Source: Treponema sp.
GTDB lineage: Bacteria; Spirochaetota; Spirochaetia; Treponematales; Breznakiellaceae
Reading direction: 5' to 3'
DNA: 64,000 bases
Assembly: GCA_009780855.1 (NCBI GenBank)
Contig: WQZG01000002.1
Coordinates: forward strand, 49,350-113,349
The notes below the pieces were generated by a model, which did no database searches, had not been told where the DNA came from, and saw nothing but the letters and a program-made list of their open reading frames with translations. Below, piece after piece: positions 1 through 7,689 of this stretch. Made by a program: the position numbers and the translations under genes. Position 1 is the stretch's first letter. Each line of letters opens with the position of its first letter.

Positions 1-143
1 GTGAAAGGGTAAAAAAGGTTTTCCCCGCGATAAAGGACTGGAACAAGGAAACCGCAAGAATTAACGCCGAAATTCATACGGCTGTTCTATCAAAATATAT
101 GGAAGAAACCGGCTTATGGCTGTACAGGGATAAAACCAATTGA
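1..143 (+). CDS. C-terminal end of an unidentified protein (cut by window start)
   Basis: An open frame enters from the left edge (first complete codon at 3) and ends at a TGA at 141-143, giving the last 46 residues of a protein that finishes in ...YRDKTN. The fragment is charged and shows no motif I recognise. Its stop overlaps the TTG start of alaA by four bases (TTGA), so the two are probably co-transcribed and translationally coupled. That this is a real gene end is an inference from the open frame and the overlap; no function can be given. Confidence 0.5.
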   Translation, partial: ERVKKVFPAIKDWNKETARINAEIHTAVLSKYMEETGLWLYRDKTN

Positions 144-1357
144 GAAAATTTGAAAAATCATCGAAACTTGACAATGTCTGTTATGATATCCGCGGTCCTG
201 TATTAAAGGAAGCAAAGCGGATGGAATCCGAAGGTTTCAGAATTATAAAACTGAACATCGGTAATCCGGCGGTTTTTGGGTTCAACGCTCCGGACGAAAT
301 TCTGCACGATATGATTATAAACCTGCCCAATGCCCAGGGTTATGCTGATTCCCAGGGTCTTTTTGCCGCGCGCAAGGCAATAATGCAGGATTTCCAGTCC
401 AAAGGCGTGATGGATGTCGGTATAGAAGACATTATTTTGGGCAACGGAGTAAGCGAACTCATTCAAATGGCAATGCAGGGGTTATTAAACTCCGGCGATG
501 AGGTTCTGGTCCCCATGCCCGATTACCCGCTCTGGACCGCCGCTGTTACCCTTTCCGGCGGAACAGCCGTCCACTACCGCTGTGACGAAGAATCCGCCTG
601 GAATCCTGACCTGGCCGATATACGCTCCAAAGTAACGGATCGGACCAAAGCAATAGTGGTCATCAATCCCAATAACCCGACCGGAGCCGTTTATGACCGT
701 GAAATTCTTGAAGGAATAGCTTCCATTGCCGCCGAACACGAGCTTATTGTGTATGCCGATGAAATTTACGACCGGATTACCTATGACGGAGCCAAACATG
801 TACCCATGGCGACGATAAATCCCGATATTTTAACCATAAATTTTAACGGAATGTCCAAAGCTTACAGGGCCGCCGGCTTTAGATCCGGGTGGATGGCCTT
901 TTCCGGCAACAAAAAATGCGCCGCCGGCTATTTTGACGGCCTTGAAATGCTTTCCAATATGAGACTTTGCGCCAATGTACCGGCCCAGTTTGGAATTCAG
1001 ACCGCGCTTGGAGGCTACCAGAGCATTAACGACCTGGTACTGCCCGGCGGCCGCCTAAAGGAACAGCGCGATACTGCGATAACACTCGTCAACAATATTC
1101 CCGGCCTGTCGGTAGTAAACCCCAGGGGCGCCCTGTATTGCTTCCCCAAAATCGACATTAAACGGTTCAACATTACCGATGACGAAAAATTTATAATGGA
1201 TTTGTTAAAAGATCAGCGCCTGTTACTGGTTCAGGGAACAGGTTTCAACTGGGATAAACCCGATCACTTCCGTATTGTCTTCCTGCCTGACAAAGATACC
1301 CTTACCGAAGCCATAAAGCGCTTGGGCCTGTTCTTTGGCCATTACAAACAGGCATAA
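140..1357 (+). CDS. alaA: Alanine transaminase AlaA-type (PLP aminotransferase class I)
   Basis: A pyridoxal-phosphate aminotransferase that would transfer an amino group between glutamate and pyruvate to make alanine in the cytoplasm. The 405-residue length equals that of E. coli AlaA, and the protein aligns with it from end to end as I remember that sequence (KSSKL near residue 7, DIRGPVLKEAKR, GNGVSELI, LLVQGTGFNW). The Schiff-base lysine is K240 in NGMSKAYRAAGFR; the PLP-site motifs NPNNPTGAVY (176-185) and YADEIYD are intact. The TTG at 140 is chosen because translation from it lines up with the family N-terminus; AGGGA about nine bases upstream is the likely ribosome site. The start overlaps the stop of the preceding gene. 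Confidence 0.95.
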   Translation: MRKFEKSSKLDNVCYDIRGPVLKEAKRMESEGFRIIKLNIGNPAVFGFNAPDEILHDMIINLPNAQGYADSQGLFAARKAIMQDFQSKGVMDVGIEDIILGNGVSELIQMAMQGLLNSGDEVLVPMPDYPLWTAAVTLSGGTAVHYRCDEESAWNPDLADIRSKVTDRTKAIVVINPNNPTGAVYDREILEGIASIAAEHELIVYADEIYDRITYDGAKHVPMATINPDILTINFNGMSKAYRAAGFRSGWMAFSGNKKCAAGYFDGLEMLSNMRLCANVPAQFGIQTALGGYQSINDLVLPGGRLKEQRDTAITLVNNIPGLSVVNPRGALYCFPKIDIKRFNITDDEKFIMDLLKDQRLLLVQGTGFNWDKPDHFRIVFLPDKDTLTEAIKRLGLFFGHYKQA

Positions 1358-1361
1358 AAAA

Positions 1362-1407
1362 GACGGTGCGCCTGGACGTTAGCGGACTAGGCCTGCTGCG
1401 CACCGTC
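1362..1407 (+). terminator. Hairpin terminator after alaA
   Basis: GACGGTGCGC at 1362-1371 is perfectly complementary to GCGCACCGTC at 1398-1407, giving a GC-rich 10-bp stem around a 26-nt loop just after the alaA stop. The following tract is only moderately T-rich (AATATTTTATC), so this could be a weak intrinsic terminator or an mRNA 3'-end stabiliser. It could also act for the convergent minus-strand operon. Confidence 0.6.
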
Positions 1408-1472
1408 AATATTTTATCAGGGGGGTTACCCTCCCTCAATTTTAAATATCGGTGTTTTATTTTTTAGACTTT

Positions 1473-1632
1473 AGAAAAAAGAAATGAGAAAAAAGAAATG
1501 AGAAGTGAGAAATTATAAATGAGAAAAGAGTGGGGAGTGGTAAGTGGGGAGTGAATGTCGTGGGCGCTGCATGTCGTGTCTGCTTAGTTATTTTACTACT
1601 TACTACTTACTACTTACTACTTTCTCCTTCCT
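1473..1632. repeat. Polypurine/polypyrimidine low-complexity intergenic repeat, copy 1
   Basis: The left arm is purine-rich with repeated AAATGAGAA-like units followed by GTGGGGAGTGGTAAGTGGGGAGTG. The right arm is pyrimidine-rich with four 7-bp TTACTAC units and then TTTCTCCTTCCTACTTTTC. The two arms are imperfectly complementary. The right arm runs into the last codons of the convergent DUF115 gene (stop at 1617). Related sequence is seen at 23826-23886 and 56285-56440, always between genes, so it seems to be a dispersed family rather than chance composition. Confidence 0.5.
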
Positions 1633-3563
1633 ACTTTTCTTAAATTGTAATTTGCTGCTTCTGCAAGAGCGCTGTAAAAATTGGCGGAGTATTCCAGGTG
1701 GCGGAGCAGGGGGCTGCCGGCCGAAGCGGATTTTTTTTCAAGTTCAACAGGATCGGGGAACAAAAAGCCGGCCACTTCTTTTACAGCACTGCCGGTTATT
1801 GCCAGGTTGGCTTTTTCCAGGTCATTGAAGAGTTTTTTTATTACTGCCGCATCCTCAGCATCTACCGTATCCCCAGCATCCATCGCATCCCGGTGTCTGT
1901 TTCTGATGGTTTTTATGCCGGCCAATGCCAGATTCCGCGCCTGTTTTGCCGTTTTTTCAATTTCCTGTAAACCTTTTATAAGGGAATTCCTGGCTTTTTC
2001 GTACCTGGATGCCCTGGCTTCAGTTTCTTTTACAGAGTAAAATTCATTTTGTAATGCTGAATCTGCTTTGTTTAATAAACTGTTTATCTCGCCGCGGCGT
2101 TCGGGCAGGGCCAGCAGGTCTTCCATACTGCCTGTTTCCAGGCCTTTTATGGCTAACCCGCCTGCAGATAGACTAATATTACGGACTTTTGGGTACATTG
2201 CAAAGCGGTTTTCAAACCAGGCCGCGTAAATAGAGAGCCTCTGGTCGGTCAGCACCGGATTTCCCTGAATATTTTTCCCGTAAAACTGGCTGCCGTCCCT
2301 TAGCGCCTTTACCGATATGGTTTCCGCGGGTAAAAAACGATTTGACTGGGAATGGGATTTTTCTTCGAAGAGTGCGCCGCGGAAATGGGTTTTTAAATCC
2401 GGGAAGGATAGATCCAGGCCCGCAATCCAGACTGTACCGGCGCCCAGTATCCTGGCAAAATCCCAGGCCGCAGTCGCCACTGAACCGCCTGATCCGACTT
2501 CGCCTTTTGGATCGACGGAGTCTTCGATATACCGGCCAATGGGAAAAAGTGAACCGCACAAATAAATTTTTTTGAACGGCTGCCGCAAACAGGGGGGATA
2601 TACCGCTGATTCGGCAATCAAACAGGTGCCGGGCACCGCTGTCCGGTCGAGGTGACGGAAATTCCAGTATTGGGGATCCAGGGATACTGCGAAGTCCGGC
2701 TGGATTCCGGCTTTGAGTAAAAAGCGAAGGCTGGTATCAACGGCGATGACCAGGCAGCGTTTTGTTATTTGCGTGATATATTGTCCTGTCGTGTCCAGGC
2801 CGGGACCGGCGGCCGCAAGAAAAACAGGGATATTGATTCCCTCCAGCAGGCCTTCAAGACGGGAGATACCCGGCAAATCCCTGATCGAATCCAGGTTTCT
2901 GGAAAGGTTATGCACCCAGCGGCGGCCAAAACGTTTTAACGTGGCAGTGTTGATTTCTGTACGCGTAATCCACGCCTGGATTTTTTGCCCGGTTTCATTA
3001 TAAAAAGCTTCGTCCAGGTCTGTAAGGGCCCGGTTCTTAATTACCAGCGGCCTTCCCCCGGTATTTCCCAAAAGTGAAAGCGCTCCGGTAATCTGGCTGC
3101 TGTCCCTGCCAATTATAAAAATAACTTTGTTTTGTGTTAAAAAAGGCCCAATATCCTTGTGCCGCAGCGCAAGTCTCAGCAGCTCCCTGCGCCTTTCTAC
3201 TATAATAATTGGCCTGGAAATTCCTGCGGCGGTTTTTATATTTCCTGCGCCGGCGGTTTTGGCGTTTCGCGCGGCGGCAGCCGAAGCATCAGCTACAGCA
3301 TCAGCAATATAGCCCAGGCCGAATCCCAGCAGTATTACCGGCCCCTGTTCCGGGGCTTCAAAACAAATTTCCGCCTGTCTTGCCGCTTCCCTTACAGGAT
3401 CGCGGGGAGAATGAATATAATGTCCGCGGATTTTTAATACAGGCTGGCCGGTCCGGGTTTCTTCGATTATTATATCGGCTGGATTTATTTCATCATCATC
3501 ATGCTTTTCCAGTTCCAAAAGCAGACCCGGGTAATTGTTTTCCAGAATGGAAAGGTCTGTCAT
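1617..3563 (-). CDS. DUF115 / MptE-like family protein
   Basis: A 648-residue cytoplasmic protein of the DUF115 (6-hydroxymethylpterin pyrophosphokinase MptE-like) family, which also includes the Maf motility accessory factors linked to flagellin glycosylation. Recognisable parts are the middle domain with FLAAAGPGLDT, the AVDTSLRFLLKAGIQPDF segment followed by SLDPQY, and GAGTVWIAGLDLSFPD with the HFRGALFEE stretch. The C-terminal third is helical and charged. The N-terminal region has a GFGLGYIADA glycine-rich loop. It is the last gene of an operon with the PBP and signal peptidase genes; its start overlaps the PBP stop by four bases. A role in surface or flagellar glycan synthesis is plausible, but the enzymatic activity is unknown. 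Confidence 0.75.
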   Translation of the reverse strand: MTDLSILENNYPGLLLELEKHDDDEINPADIIIEETRTGQPVLKIRGHYIHSPRDPVREAARQAEICFEAPEQGPVILLGFGLGYIADAVADASAAAARNAKTAGAGNIKTAAGISRPIIIVERRRELLRLALRHKDIGPFLTQNKVIFIIGRDSSQITGALSLLGNTGGRPLVIKNRALTDLDEAFYNETGQKIQAWITRTEINTATLKRFGRRWVHNLSRNLDSIRDLPGISRLEGLLEGINIPVFLAAAGPGLDTTGQYITQITKRCLVIAVDTSLRFLLKAGIQPDFAVSLDPQYWNFRHLDRTAVPGTCLIAESAVYPPCLRQPFKKIYLCGSLFPIGRYIEDSVDPKGEVGSGGSVATAAWDFARILGAGTVWIAGLDLSFPDLKTHFRGALFEEKSHSQSNRFLPAETISVKALRDGSQFYGKNIQGNPVLTDQRLSIYAAWFENRFAMYPKVRNISLSAGGLAIKGLETGSMEDLLALPERRGEINSLLNKADSALQNEFYSVKETEARASRYEKARNSLIKGLQEIEKTAKQARNLALAGIKTIRNRHRDAMDAGDTVDAEDAAVIKKLFNDLEKANLAITGSAVKEVAGFLFPDPVELEKKSASAGSPLLRHLEYSANFYSALAEAANYNLRKVGRRK

Positions 3564-5497
3564 TCCAGTTCCAGGGTTATTATTGTATCCGGTTCAATCG
3601 GGGTACCCGGCGGCGGGTTTTGATTTTTGACCCAGCCGTCGCCTGTGATGTTAAAATGAAGGTCATCGCGCAGAAGGAGGGGAAGAAGCTGACGTTTGGA
3701 AACGCCGGTAAAGTCGGGAACTGTCCCGTTTACTTCCGGGTAAGGTAAAGGCTGCAGCGAAATGGTTCCCGGATGGGTGATCTGCAGGTTAAGGCCCCGC
3801 GGAATTCCCAGATAATTTATTAATTCTTCCGCTGCTTCCCGGATCGGCGGCGCCGCGATTCTTCCTCCAAGAATTTCGCCTTTGGGTTTTACTATTACAA
3901 GGTAAAGTATTAATGAAGGGGATTGAGCCGGGAGCATGGCCATGCAGCTCGCTATAAAATCAGTTGATGAATACCCTTTTGTATTTGGATCATAAAGCTG
4001 GGCTGTACCTGTTTTTACCGCCATGGACATATCGGCTACATCGGCCCTCCATCCGGTGCCTATGCTGGAAGTGACGTCGGCCATGTAACTGCGCATTTGT
4101 CTGGCGGTCTCGGCCTTTAATACCTGTCTGGGCGGGCCGGCGTCATATTCCCTGGTCTTTTTACCGTCCGCCGAAACTATCTTTGAAACAATCCTGGCCG
4201 GGACCAGGATGCCGTCGTTGGCAACTGCCGAAGCGGCCTGGATCATTTGCAGGGCGGAGACCGCTATTTCCTGGCCAATGGCGATGGTCGGTTTTGACCT
4301 TTCTGACCAGTTATCAACCGGACGCAGAAAACCCATGGTCTCCCCGGGATTGCCGGCATTGGTTCTGGAACCAAAACCGTATTCCCGCAATTTATCATTA
4401 AAAACAGGTACAGTAATTCTGTCTGACGCGTAGGCCGCGCCGGCGTTGCAGGAATAAACGATTATATCCCTGGCGTTGACCCATCCGTGCGCGTCAAGAC
4501 ATCCTATTTTTATAAGTTCTCCAAGACTGGAAACTTTTTCGTACTGGCCGTTGCAATAAAAAGTAGTATCGCCGTTTATCGCGCCGGTATCCATCATTGC
4601 CGAAAGCGAAAATATCTTGAATACAGATCCCGGCTCATAGGACCAGATCGCCGGCCGGTTCATAAGCGCCGAGTCAGAAGGATTGTTTATGTTGTTGGGA
4701 TCAAAACTCGGCAGCGAAACAGATCCCAGTATATCTCCGGTCCTGGGGTCCATGGCGAGGAACATAACAGCTTCGGCTTTGGTATCCCTGTAGACATTCG
4801 CAGAGATATTTTCGAGAATCATCTGAACATTTATATCCAGGGTTAGATAAACCTGGGATCCGTTCTGGTATTGTCTTATCCCCGGAGAAGTTGTTACCAG
4901 GCTTGGCGAAAGATCATCGTTAAAGGCGTTTTCTATTCCCGCGATTCCGTCCCGCCCCGAACTTTTTACTGTCCCGGCCGCTTCTTCGGTATTTTTTATG
5001 GTCGTTGTGGTAAAACCGATTATCTGGGCGGCCAGACTGCCTTCCGGGTAAATACGGTTGATCATGGGTTCAATGCCTACGCCTTTGAGCATACGGTTGG
5101 CCTGGGCGTCCTCAATCAGTTTAATGGTTGTATCGTCAACGGATTTTTTTAAATAGATAAAATTACTGGCCGAGCTGTCAATTTGCTTTTTTATATCGCC
5201 GGCCGGGATTTCCAGAATCGGGGCAAGGTCTTTTGCGACCTGTTCGGATCCGCCTGCTTTATCCATTGAAGGTTTCCAGAAAGTTACGTTGCTCATCCTG
5301 GTTTCCATGGCAAGGATTTTCCCGTTGCGGTCCAGGATCGGCCCCCTCCCGGATACTATTTCTGTACGCATTCCGATAGTACTGTCCTGGCTGCCCAGCA
5401 TTAAATACGCGTACCGGATTATCAGTGCGGCGGCAGCCGCTCCCAGCAGCGAGGCAAAAAAAACAAAACGTTTTTTTAATGAAATTCCTTCATTCAT
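3560..5497 (-). CDS. Class B penicillin-binding protein (FtsI/PBP2-like transpeptidase) with C-terminal PASTA domain
   Basis: A peptidoglycan D,D-transpeptidase anchored by one N-terminal membrane segment (about residues 10-34), with catalysis in the periplasm. The PBP-dimer domain starts at GRGPILDRNG (50-59). The transpeptidase motifs are complete: S291-x-x-K294 in SVFKIFSL, S349-C-N351, and K495-T-G497 in KTGTAQLYDP. The tail from about 590 (TVPDFTGVSKRQLL, then a P-rich Q-N-P-P-P-G-T turn) is a single PASTA domain, which binds peptidoglycan or beta-lactams. ATGA overlap with the signal peptidase gene upstream and four-base overlap with the DUF115 gene downstream argue for one operon. No SEDS partner or dcw genes are adjacent, so FtsI versus elongation PBP2 cannot be decided. 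Confidence 0.9.
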   Translation of the reverse strand: MNEGISLKKRFVFFASLLGAAAAALIIRYAYLMLGSQDSTIGMRTEIVSGRGPILDRNGKILAMETRMSNVTFWKPSMDKAGGSEQVAKDLAPILEIPAGDIKKQIDSSASNFIYLKKSVDDTTIKLIEDAQANRMLKGVGIEPMINRIYPEGSLAAQIIGFTTTTIKNTEEAAGTVKSSGRDGIAGIENAFNDDLSPSLVTTSPGIRQYQNGSQVYLTLDINVQMILENISANVYRDTKAEAVMFLAMDPRTGDILGSVSLPSFDPNNINNPSDSALMNRPAIWSYEPGSVFKIFSLSAMMDTGAINGDTTFYCNGQYEKVSSLGELIKIGCLDAHGWVNARDIIVYSCNAGAAYASDRITVPVFNDKLREYGFGSRTNAGNPGETMGFLRPVDNWSERSKPTIAIGQEIAVSALQMIQAASAVANDGILVPARIVSKIVSADGKKTREYDAGPPRQVLKAETARQMRSYMADVTSSIGTGWRADVADMSMAVKTGTAQLYDPNTKGYSSTDFIASCMAMLPAQSPSLILYLVIVKPKGEILGGRIAAPPIREAAEELINYLGIPRGLNLQITHPGTISLQPLPYPEVNGTVPDFTGVSKRQLLPLLLRDDLHFNITGDGWVKNQNPPPGTPIEPDTIITLELE

Positions 5498-5898
5498 TTT
5501 ATACCGATTACCTTCCCGACAATGTTGTCTATTGGTACCGGGCCGTATGAACGGGAATCGTAGGAATGGGAACTGTTGTCTCCAAGCGCGTAAAAATAAT
5601 TCGGAGGGTTAATTTCACCGCAGCGCTTGACCGCGATATCTCCGAAGGGAGTTGCAAAAATCACAATATCGCCTGTTTTGGGGGCTGACCAGCGAATCAG
5701 GTAAGCTGCCGATCCCGGCGGCCTGAGCCCGTAACTGAGTTTATTTACCAGAATAACTCTACCCGGCATTATGGTAGGTTCCATTGAATGTCCTTCGGCA
5801 ATCATAAAATCAAATAAAAATAGTTTCATTATCAATGCGGCGGCAAGGGCTCCGATTACAGCTCTTCCTGCGGGTACGGCAGAAGTCCTTTTTCCCAT
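5494..5898 (-). CDS. lepB: Short signal peptidase I (S26)
   Basis: A membrane serine protease that removes signal peptides from exported proteins. One transmembrane segment (about 13-32) is followed by the catalytic serine S38 in EGHSMEPT and the general-base lysine K91 in DIAVKRC; the box-E motif GDNSSHSYDSRSYG sits at 107-119. At 134 residues it is shorter than usual because the segment between the boxes is minimal; all catalytic boxes remain, so it should be active. The gene is first in an operon with the PBP and DUF115 genes. Its promoter lies so close to the ATG that the mRNA is probably leaderless. An internal ATG at residue 24 is a less likely start because it would cut off most of the membrane anchor. 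Confidence 0.88.
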   Translation of the reverse strand: MGKRTSAVPAGRAVIGALAAALIMKLFLFDFMIAEGHSMEPTIMPGRVILVNKLSYGLRPPGSAAYLIRWSAPKTGDIVIFATPFGDIAVKRCGEINPPNYFYALGDNSSHSYDSRSYGPVPIDNIVGKVIGIK

Positions 5899-5904
5899 AT
5901 ACGG

Positions 5905-5933
5905 AGTATAATGCTTCCCCCTGTTTATGTCGA
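5905..5933 (-). promoter_or_regulatory. Promoter of lepB operon, predicted leaderless start
   Basis: Read on the minus strand, TCGACA (5933-5928), a 17-bp spacer and TATACT (5910-5905) match sigma-70 consensus in five of six bases each. The ATG of lepB at 5898 begins seven bases after the -10 box, where transcription should start, and no Shine-Dalgarno sequence fits between. On the plus strand a TATAAT at 5907-5912 overlaps it and may serve the divergent M23 gene, but I see no good -35 for that direction. Confidence 0.55.
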
Positions 5934-5948
5934 TAAACCAAATATATC

Positions 5949-7298
5949 ATGGTTAATATTTTTAACAAAAAAACCAAAAGGCGCAGATACAGTTACAGTG
6001 TTCCCGCCTGGAAAAAAGACGCCGGCCTGGTGTTTTCCGCAGGGACAGCCGCGCCCATAAATGTCTTTAAACCGGAAAGTATAGTCTCCCGGGCCAAAAA
6101 AAATTCAAATTTACTGAACCGGATTAAATATAAACCCATAGGCGGCAGACGCCGCCGCCGGAACTTTCCTCCTGTAAAAAATACTAAACAAAAGACATTA
6201 AACTTTGCGTTTACCATGCCCCTGCTTCCTGTAATGTGTTTTTTGGTGCTTGCAACCATTTTTGTCATTGACAACAGGGACGCGATTTCCGCCATGGTCA
6301 GCCGCGACGCAATTCCCGCTCTGCCCGCCGATGAAGGGGGCCTGACTGAGATGGCTTCGTTTGCCGGCGCCGCATCCGGCGGCACAGCAGGCGTTTCGGC
6401 AAATACCGGCATTGCGGCCGGCACGGACACGGCGCTTTCAGCGGCCGCTGCAGCAGGGGAGGCGCCGGGCACAGTAAGTTCCCCGGGGAATACGGTCATA
6501 ACCGTGGGCGCGGTCATTTCTGAACCCATAAAGGATCAGCCTGTTCCGCTTAAAATGACCGAATACTTTGCCTGGGAAAGCTATACGGTCAAAAAGGGCG
6601 ATTCGGTTTCGTCGATAGCGGCTGCCCACGGGCTCTCGATGGACGCGGTTATCGCGTCGAACAATTTAACCAACGCCCATTTACTAAAGATAGGCCAGGT
6701 GCTCCGGCTTCCGAACATGAACGGAATTCCCTATGTTGTTAAAAAAGGCGACAACCTGTCCAAAATATCCCGCGCCTACAATATTCCCCTGGAAGTATTG
6801 GTTGATGTAAACAATATCCAAAAAGACCTGATTATACCCGGCCAAAATATTTTCCTGCCCGGCGCCAAAATGCCGGCGACCGATTTCAGCAGGGCCCTGG
6901 GTACTCTTTTTGTATCGCCGCTCAGCGGCACCAAACCGGCGCTGAGTTCAGGTTTCGGCTGGAGGGAAGATCCGTTCGGGGCAGGCCAGAAACTTCATGA
7001 AGCGATAGATATGGCAATCGCCTCCGGGACGCCGGTAAAGGCCGCGTCTGCCGGGAAAGTATCCATGGTCGGGGTAAGCGCTGTTTACGGAAATTACATT
7101 ATTATTAACCACAGCGATAATATGCAGACGCTTTATGCCCATCTTTCGGTCATTTCAATTAAAATGGGAGATAACGTAAACCAGGGAACCAAAATCGGGG
7201 AAGTCGGCAGCACCGGAATGAGCACCGGACCGCATCTGCATTTTGCCGTTTATAAAAACGGCCATGCCGTTAACCCACTTGATTATATAACAATGTAA
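5949..7298 (+). CDS. LysM-domain M23 metallopeptidase (murein hydrolase)
   Basis: A peptidoglycan-targeted peptidase. A basic N-terminal region is followed by a membrane segment (about 95-113, PLLPVMCFLVLATIFVI), an Ala/Gly-rich linker, two LysM domains (about 212-258 starting YTVKKGDSVSSIA and 262-305 starting YVVKKGDNLSKIS) and a C-terminal M23/LytM domain. The M23 zinc residues are present as H-E-A-I-D (the common form is HxGxD) and as HLHF near residue 430. It could cut peptide crosslinks during growth or act as a non-enzymatic EnvC/NlpD-like activator; the retained HLHF and H-x3-D favour real catalysis. It is the first gene of a plus-strand run continuing through two tiny genes to the propeller-deacetylase gene. 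Confidence 0.9.
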   Translation: MVNIFNKKTKRRRYSYSVPAWKKDAGLVFSAGTAAPINVFKPESIVSRAKKNSNLLNRIKYKPIGGRRRRRNFPPVKNTKQKTLNFAFTMPLLPVMCFLVLATIFVIDNRDAISAMVSRDAIPALPADEGGLTEMASFAGAASGGTAGVSANTGIAAGTDTALSAAAAAGEAPGTVSSPGNTVITVGAVISEPIKDQPVPLKMTEYFAWESYTVKKGDSVSSIAAAHGLSMDAVIASNNLTNAHLLKIGQVLRLPNMNGIPYVVKKGDNLSKISRAYNIPLEVLVDVNNIQKDLIIPGQNIFLPGAKMPATDFSRALGTLFVSPLSGTKPALSSGFGWREDPFGAGQKLHEAIDMAIASGTPVKAASAGKVSMVGVSAVYGNYIIINHSDNMQTLYAHLSVISIKMGDNVNQGTKIGEVGSTGMSTGPHLHFAVYKNGHAVNPLDYITM

Positions 7299-7333
7299 CT
7301 GTTAAAATTGATTATTCCGGCTGCGGAGGTTTT

Positions 7334-7471
7334 ATGCGCAAGCTTTTTATTATATTGATATTTTTTATAGCTGTTGTAACGTTTATCAGAGCCATGGATA
7401 ATTTTGGAAATGTAAAAATAAATGATGTCCCGGAAGTATCCGGAGGCAATACGGAAATAAATATTGAATAA
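7334..7471 (+). CDS. Small single-pass membrane protein (45 aa)
   Basis: An ATG at 7334 with an excellent ribosome site (GGAGG at 7325-7329) opens a 45-residue frame ending at TAA 7469-7471. The protein starts MRKLFIILIFFIAVVTFI, a clear hydrophobic segment that could be a signal anchor or signal peptide, followed by a short acidic, polar tail. It lies between the M23 peptidase gene and the next short gene, whose TTG start it overlaps by eight bases. No family is recognised; the position suggests a link to the M23 peptidase. Confidence 0.6.
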   Translation: MRKLFIILIFFIAVVTFIRAMDNFGNVKINDVPEVSGGNTEINIE

Positions 7472-7679
7472 CAGTGCAGAGCCGTTGAATTTGACATACG
7501 TTCCGGCCGGCGGCAATGCTGCCCGCGGAGAATCTTTTATGGAAACCCTGGACAATACCTGCGACCGGCTGCAGGAAAAACAGGCCCTGTATTTAATTAA
7601 AAAACTGGATAAACTGGACGCACTGCTTGGCGGGCTTGAATCGGAGCTTGACTTGTTGATCCAGAAAACTCCCCTTTAA
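7464..7679 (+). CDS. Small hypothetical protein, acidic helical
   Basis: A 71-residue frame from TTG 7464. An ATG at 7539 preceded by GCGGAG (7525-7530) at good spacing gives a 46-residue version beginning METLDNTCDRLQ and is the more convincing start by ribosome site. The C-terminal part (LIKKLDKLDALLGGLESELDLLIQ) shows a leucine heptad pattern, so a short coiled coil is likely. It sits eleven bases before the next gene in the same run. Function unknown. Confidence 0.5.
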   Translation: MNNSAEPLNLTYVPAGGNAARGESFMETLDNTCDRLQEKQALYLIKKLDKLDALLGGLESELDLLIQKTPL

Positions 7680-7689
7680 AGAGGCGTAA

